From positions 1 to 5,650 of the forward strand of contig JBLNDG010000135.1 in the NCBI GenBank assembly GCA_050261415.1: a stretch of DNA of 5,650 nucleotides, read 5' to 3'. Positions 4,376-5,650 of the stretch are shown one piece after another. The stretch comes from JBLNDG01 sp050261415. GTDB taxonomy: Bacteria > Bacillota > Clostridia > Lutisporales > Lutisporaceae. A program made the position numbers and the translations under genes. The notes beneath the pieces are model-generated. The model ran no database searches. It was not told the origin of the DNA and worked only from the letters and a program-made list of their open reading frames with translations. The first letter of the stretch is position 1, and each line of letters begins with the position of its first letter.

Positions 4376-5494
4376 TTACAGCTTATACCCGTATTTCTCA
4401 AAAAATTCTTCTCTGAACTCAAGCAGCCTGTCTTCCTGTATAACACTTCTTATCTTTGCCATCAAATTTTGAAGGAACCTAAGATTGTGTATTGTTGTCA
4501 ACCTGCCCCCTAAGATCTCCCCGGCTTTTATCAGATGTCTTATATATGCCCTCGAAAAATTCCTGCAGGCATAGCAGTCGCATTCTTCATCCAAAGGTCT
4601 GAAATCTTCGCTGTACTCGGCATTTCTGACTACGAGCTTACCTGCTGAAGTCATAACAGTGCCATTCCTGGCTATTCTTGTTGGCAAAACGCAATCAAAC
4701 ATATCTATGCCTCTTATGGAGCCATCAATCAGACAATCCGGGCTTCCGACCCCCATCAGATACCGTGGCTTATCCTTGGGAAGCTCCGGAACAGTATACT
4801 CCAGCACCTCGTTCATTACTTCCTTAGGTTCTCCGACGCTTAAGCCTCCTATTGAATACCCGGGCAAATCCAGCTCAACTGTCCTCTTTACACTTTCAAG
4901 CCTTAGGTCCTTGTATACACTGCCCTGCACTATTCCAAACAATGACTGTCTGTCGGTATTCTTGTGCGAATCTTTACAGCGCTTAAGCCACCTTACAGTT
5001 CTCTCCATGGATTTTTTCGCATAGTCATGTTCGCAAGGATAAGGTGTGCATTCGTCAAAAGCCATAATAATATCTGCTCCCAATGAGTTCTCAATTTCCA
5101 TCACATATTCCGGAGTAAAAAAGTGTCTTGAACCATCCAAGTGTGACTTAAACTCAGCACCTTCTTCGGAAATCTTTCGCAAGTCATTGAGGCTGAATAC
5201 TTGAAACCCACCACTGTCGGTAAGTATCGGTCTGTCCCAGTTCATAAACCCATGAAGTCCGCCTGCTTTTTCTACTAGCTTATGCCCGGGCCTTATATAC
5301 AAGTGGTATGTATTACTTAATATTATTTGAGCGCCTATTTCCTTCAATTCATCAGGAGACATGGCTTTTACCGTTGCCTGGGTTCCTACAGGCATAAATG
5401 CAGGAGTATCTATTATCCCATGAGGGGTATGCAGTTTTCCCAACCTTGCCCCGGTTTTTTTATCTTCTTTGATGAATTCGTATTTTATCGACAA
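4376..5494 (-). CDS. tgt: Queuine tRNA-ribosyltransferase (tRNA-guanine transglycosylase)
   Basis: Tgt exchanges guanine 34 in the anticodon of GUN tRNAs (Asp, Asn, His, Tyr) for the queuosine precursor preQ1. At 372 residues it has full family length. Asp93 in LTDSGGFQVF (91-100) is the general acid/base position. FGIVQGS (186-192) and YSIGGLSVGEP (213-223) line the base pocket. Asp264 in GIDMFDCVLPTR (262-273) is the catalytic nucleophile. Cys305, Cys307 and Cys310 with His336 form the structural zinc site. No key residue is missing. The start is TTG at 5494, 9 nt after GGAGG; the next in-frame ATG would remove conserved residues. The preceding gene ends 20 nt upstream, so tgt is probably co-transcribed with it. 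Confidence 0.97.
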   Translation of the reverse strand: MSIKYEFIKEDKKTGARLGKLHTPHGIIDTPAFMPVGTQATVKAMSPDELKEIGAQIILSNTYHLYIRPGHKLVEKAGGLHGFMNWDRPILTDSGGFQVFSLNDLRKISEEGAEFKSHLDGSRHFFTPEYVMEIENSLGADIIMAFDECTPYPCEHDYAKKSMERTVRWLKRCKDSHKNTDRQSLFGIVQGSVYKDLRLESVKRTVELDLPGYSIGGLSVGEPKEVMNEVLEYTVPELPKDKPRYLMGVGSPDCLIDGSIRGIDMFDCVLPTRIARNGTVMTSAGKLVVRNAEYSEDFRPLDEECDCYACRNFSRAYIRHLIKAGEILGGRLTTIHNLRFLQNLMAKIRSVIQEDRLLEFREEFFEKYGYKL

Positions 5495-5514
5495 ATGTAT
5501 GTACCTCCAGTTGC

Positions 5515-5650
5515 TTAATTATTCTCATATTCTGCAACAGAAACCTTACTAATAAGACCATCCTTTATTTTAACTACTTTTATTTTTGAGTCGGCTACTA
5601 AAAATTCAGCACCTTCATATATTTTCCTGCAGGTTTGATTTGACAGATAG
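5515..5650 (-). CDS. C-terminal end of an unidentified gene
   Basis: A minus-strand frame is open from the window edge to a TAA at 5517-5515 and encodes 44 residues. It contains IYEGAEFLVADSKIKVVK and ends VSVAEYENN. Its alternation of hydrophobic and charged residues suggests beta strands. The stop lies 20 nt before the tgt start, which is operon spacing. The gene usually found here in Firmicutes is queA, but the residues do not resemble a QueA C-terminus that I know, so I leave it unnamed. The gene is cut by the window, not visibly broken. Confidence 0.6.
   Translation of the reverse strand, partial: YLSNQTCRKIYEGAEFLVADSKIKVVKIKDGLISKVSVAEYENN

Noticed and set aside
4659..5024. 121-codon plus-strand open frame opposite tgt
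   Set aside because: It is antisense to a complete, conserved tgt, has no ribosome site and shows no family resemblance.

Overview
The window looks like an AT-rich stretch of chromosome from an anaerobic, spore-former-type Firmicute of class Clostridia. The best evidence is a SCIFF ('six cysteines in forty-five') ranthipeptide precursor beside a TIGR04086-type membrane protein. This pair is known mainly from Clostridia and commonly sits in the tgt-yajC-secD-secF neighbourhood. Strong GGAGG ribosome sites, a TTG start, separate secD and secF genes and TATAAT promoters agree with this. I cannot name a genus from the sequence alone. No phage, insertion sequence, CRISPR array, tRNA or rRNA is visible.

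All recognised genes are on the minus strand, so transcription runs from high to low coordinates. In that order they are: the last 44 codons of an unidentified gene (5650-5515); tgt, tRNA-guanine transglycosylase (5494-4376, TTG start); yajC, the Sec accessory protein (4251-3961, ending inside a 28-bp palindrome); a 167-nt non-coding, structured leader (3960-3794); a four-helix membrane protein (3793-3380); scfA, the SCIFF peptide (3305-3120), with its own strong extended -10 promoter; a 20-22 bp hairpin; a gamma-carbonic-anhydrase-like left-handed beta-helix protein (3009-2494, or from 3048); a 192-nt gap with a near-consensus promoter; secD (2301-1054); secF (1041-166); and three successive hairpins (151-75).

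Functionally the window joins three themes: tRNA queuosine modification (tgt), Sec-dependent export (yajC, secD, secF), and a radical-SAM-modified peptide with a small membrane protein. SecD, SecF and YajC form an accessory complex that helps SecYEG complete translocation using the proton gradient. SCIFF precursors are normally matured by the radical SAM enzyme ScfB, usually encoded next to the precursor. Here no maturase gene lies beside scfA; the next gene is the carbonic-anhydrase-like protein, and the ~70 bp after scfA cannot hold one.

The least explained parts are RNA-level. The leader of the membrane-protein gene can form a pseudoknot pairing its ribosome site with an upstream anti-SD, and holds a terminator-like hairpin with a mutually exclusive alternative. 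The scfA/carbonic-anhydrase junction carries a long hairpin that would bury a ribosome site and an ATG. Both mismatches in that hairpin become G-U pairs only in the minus-strand transcript. These are hand-found pairings, not computed folds.
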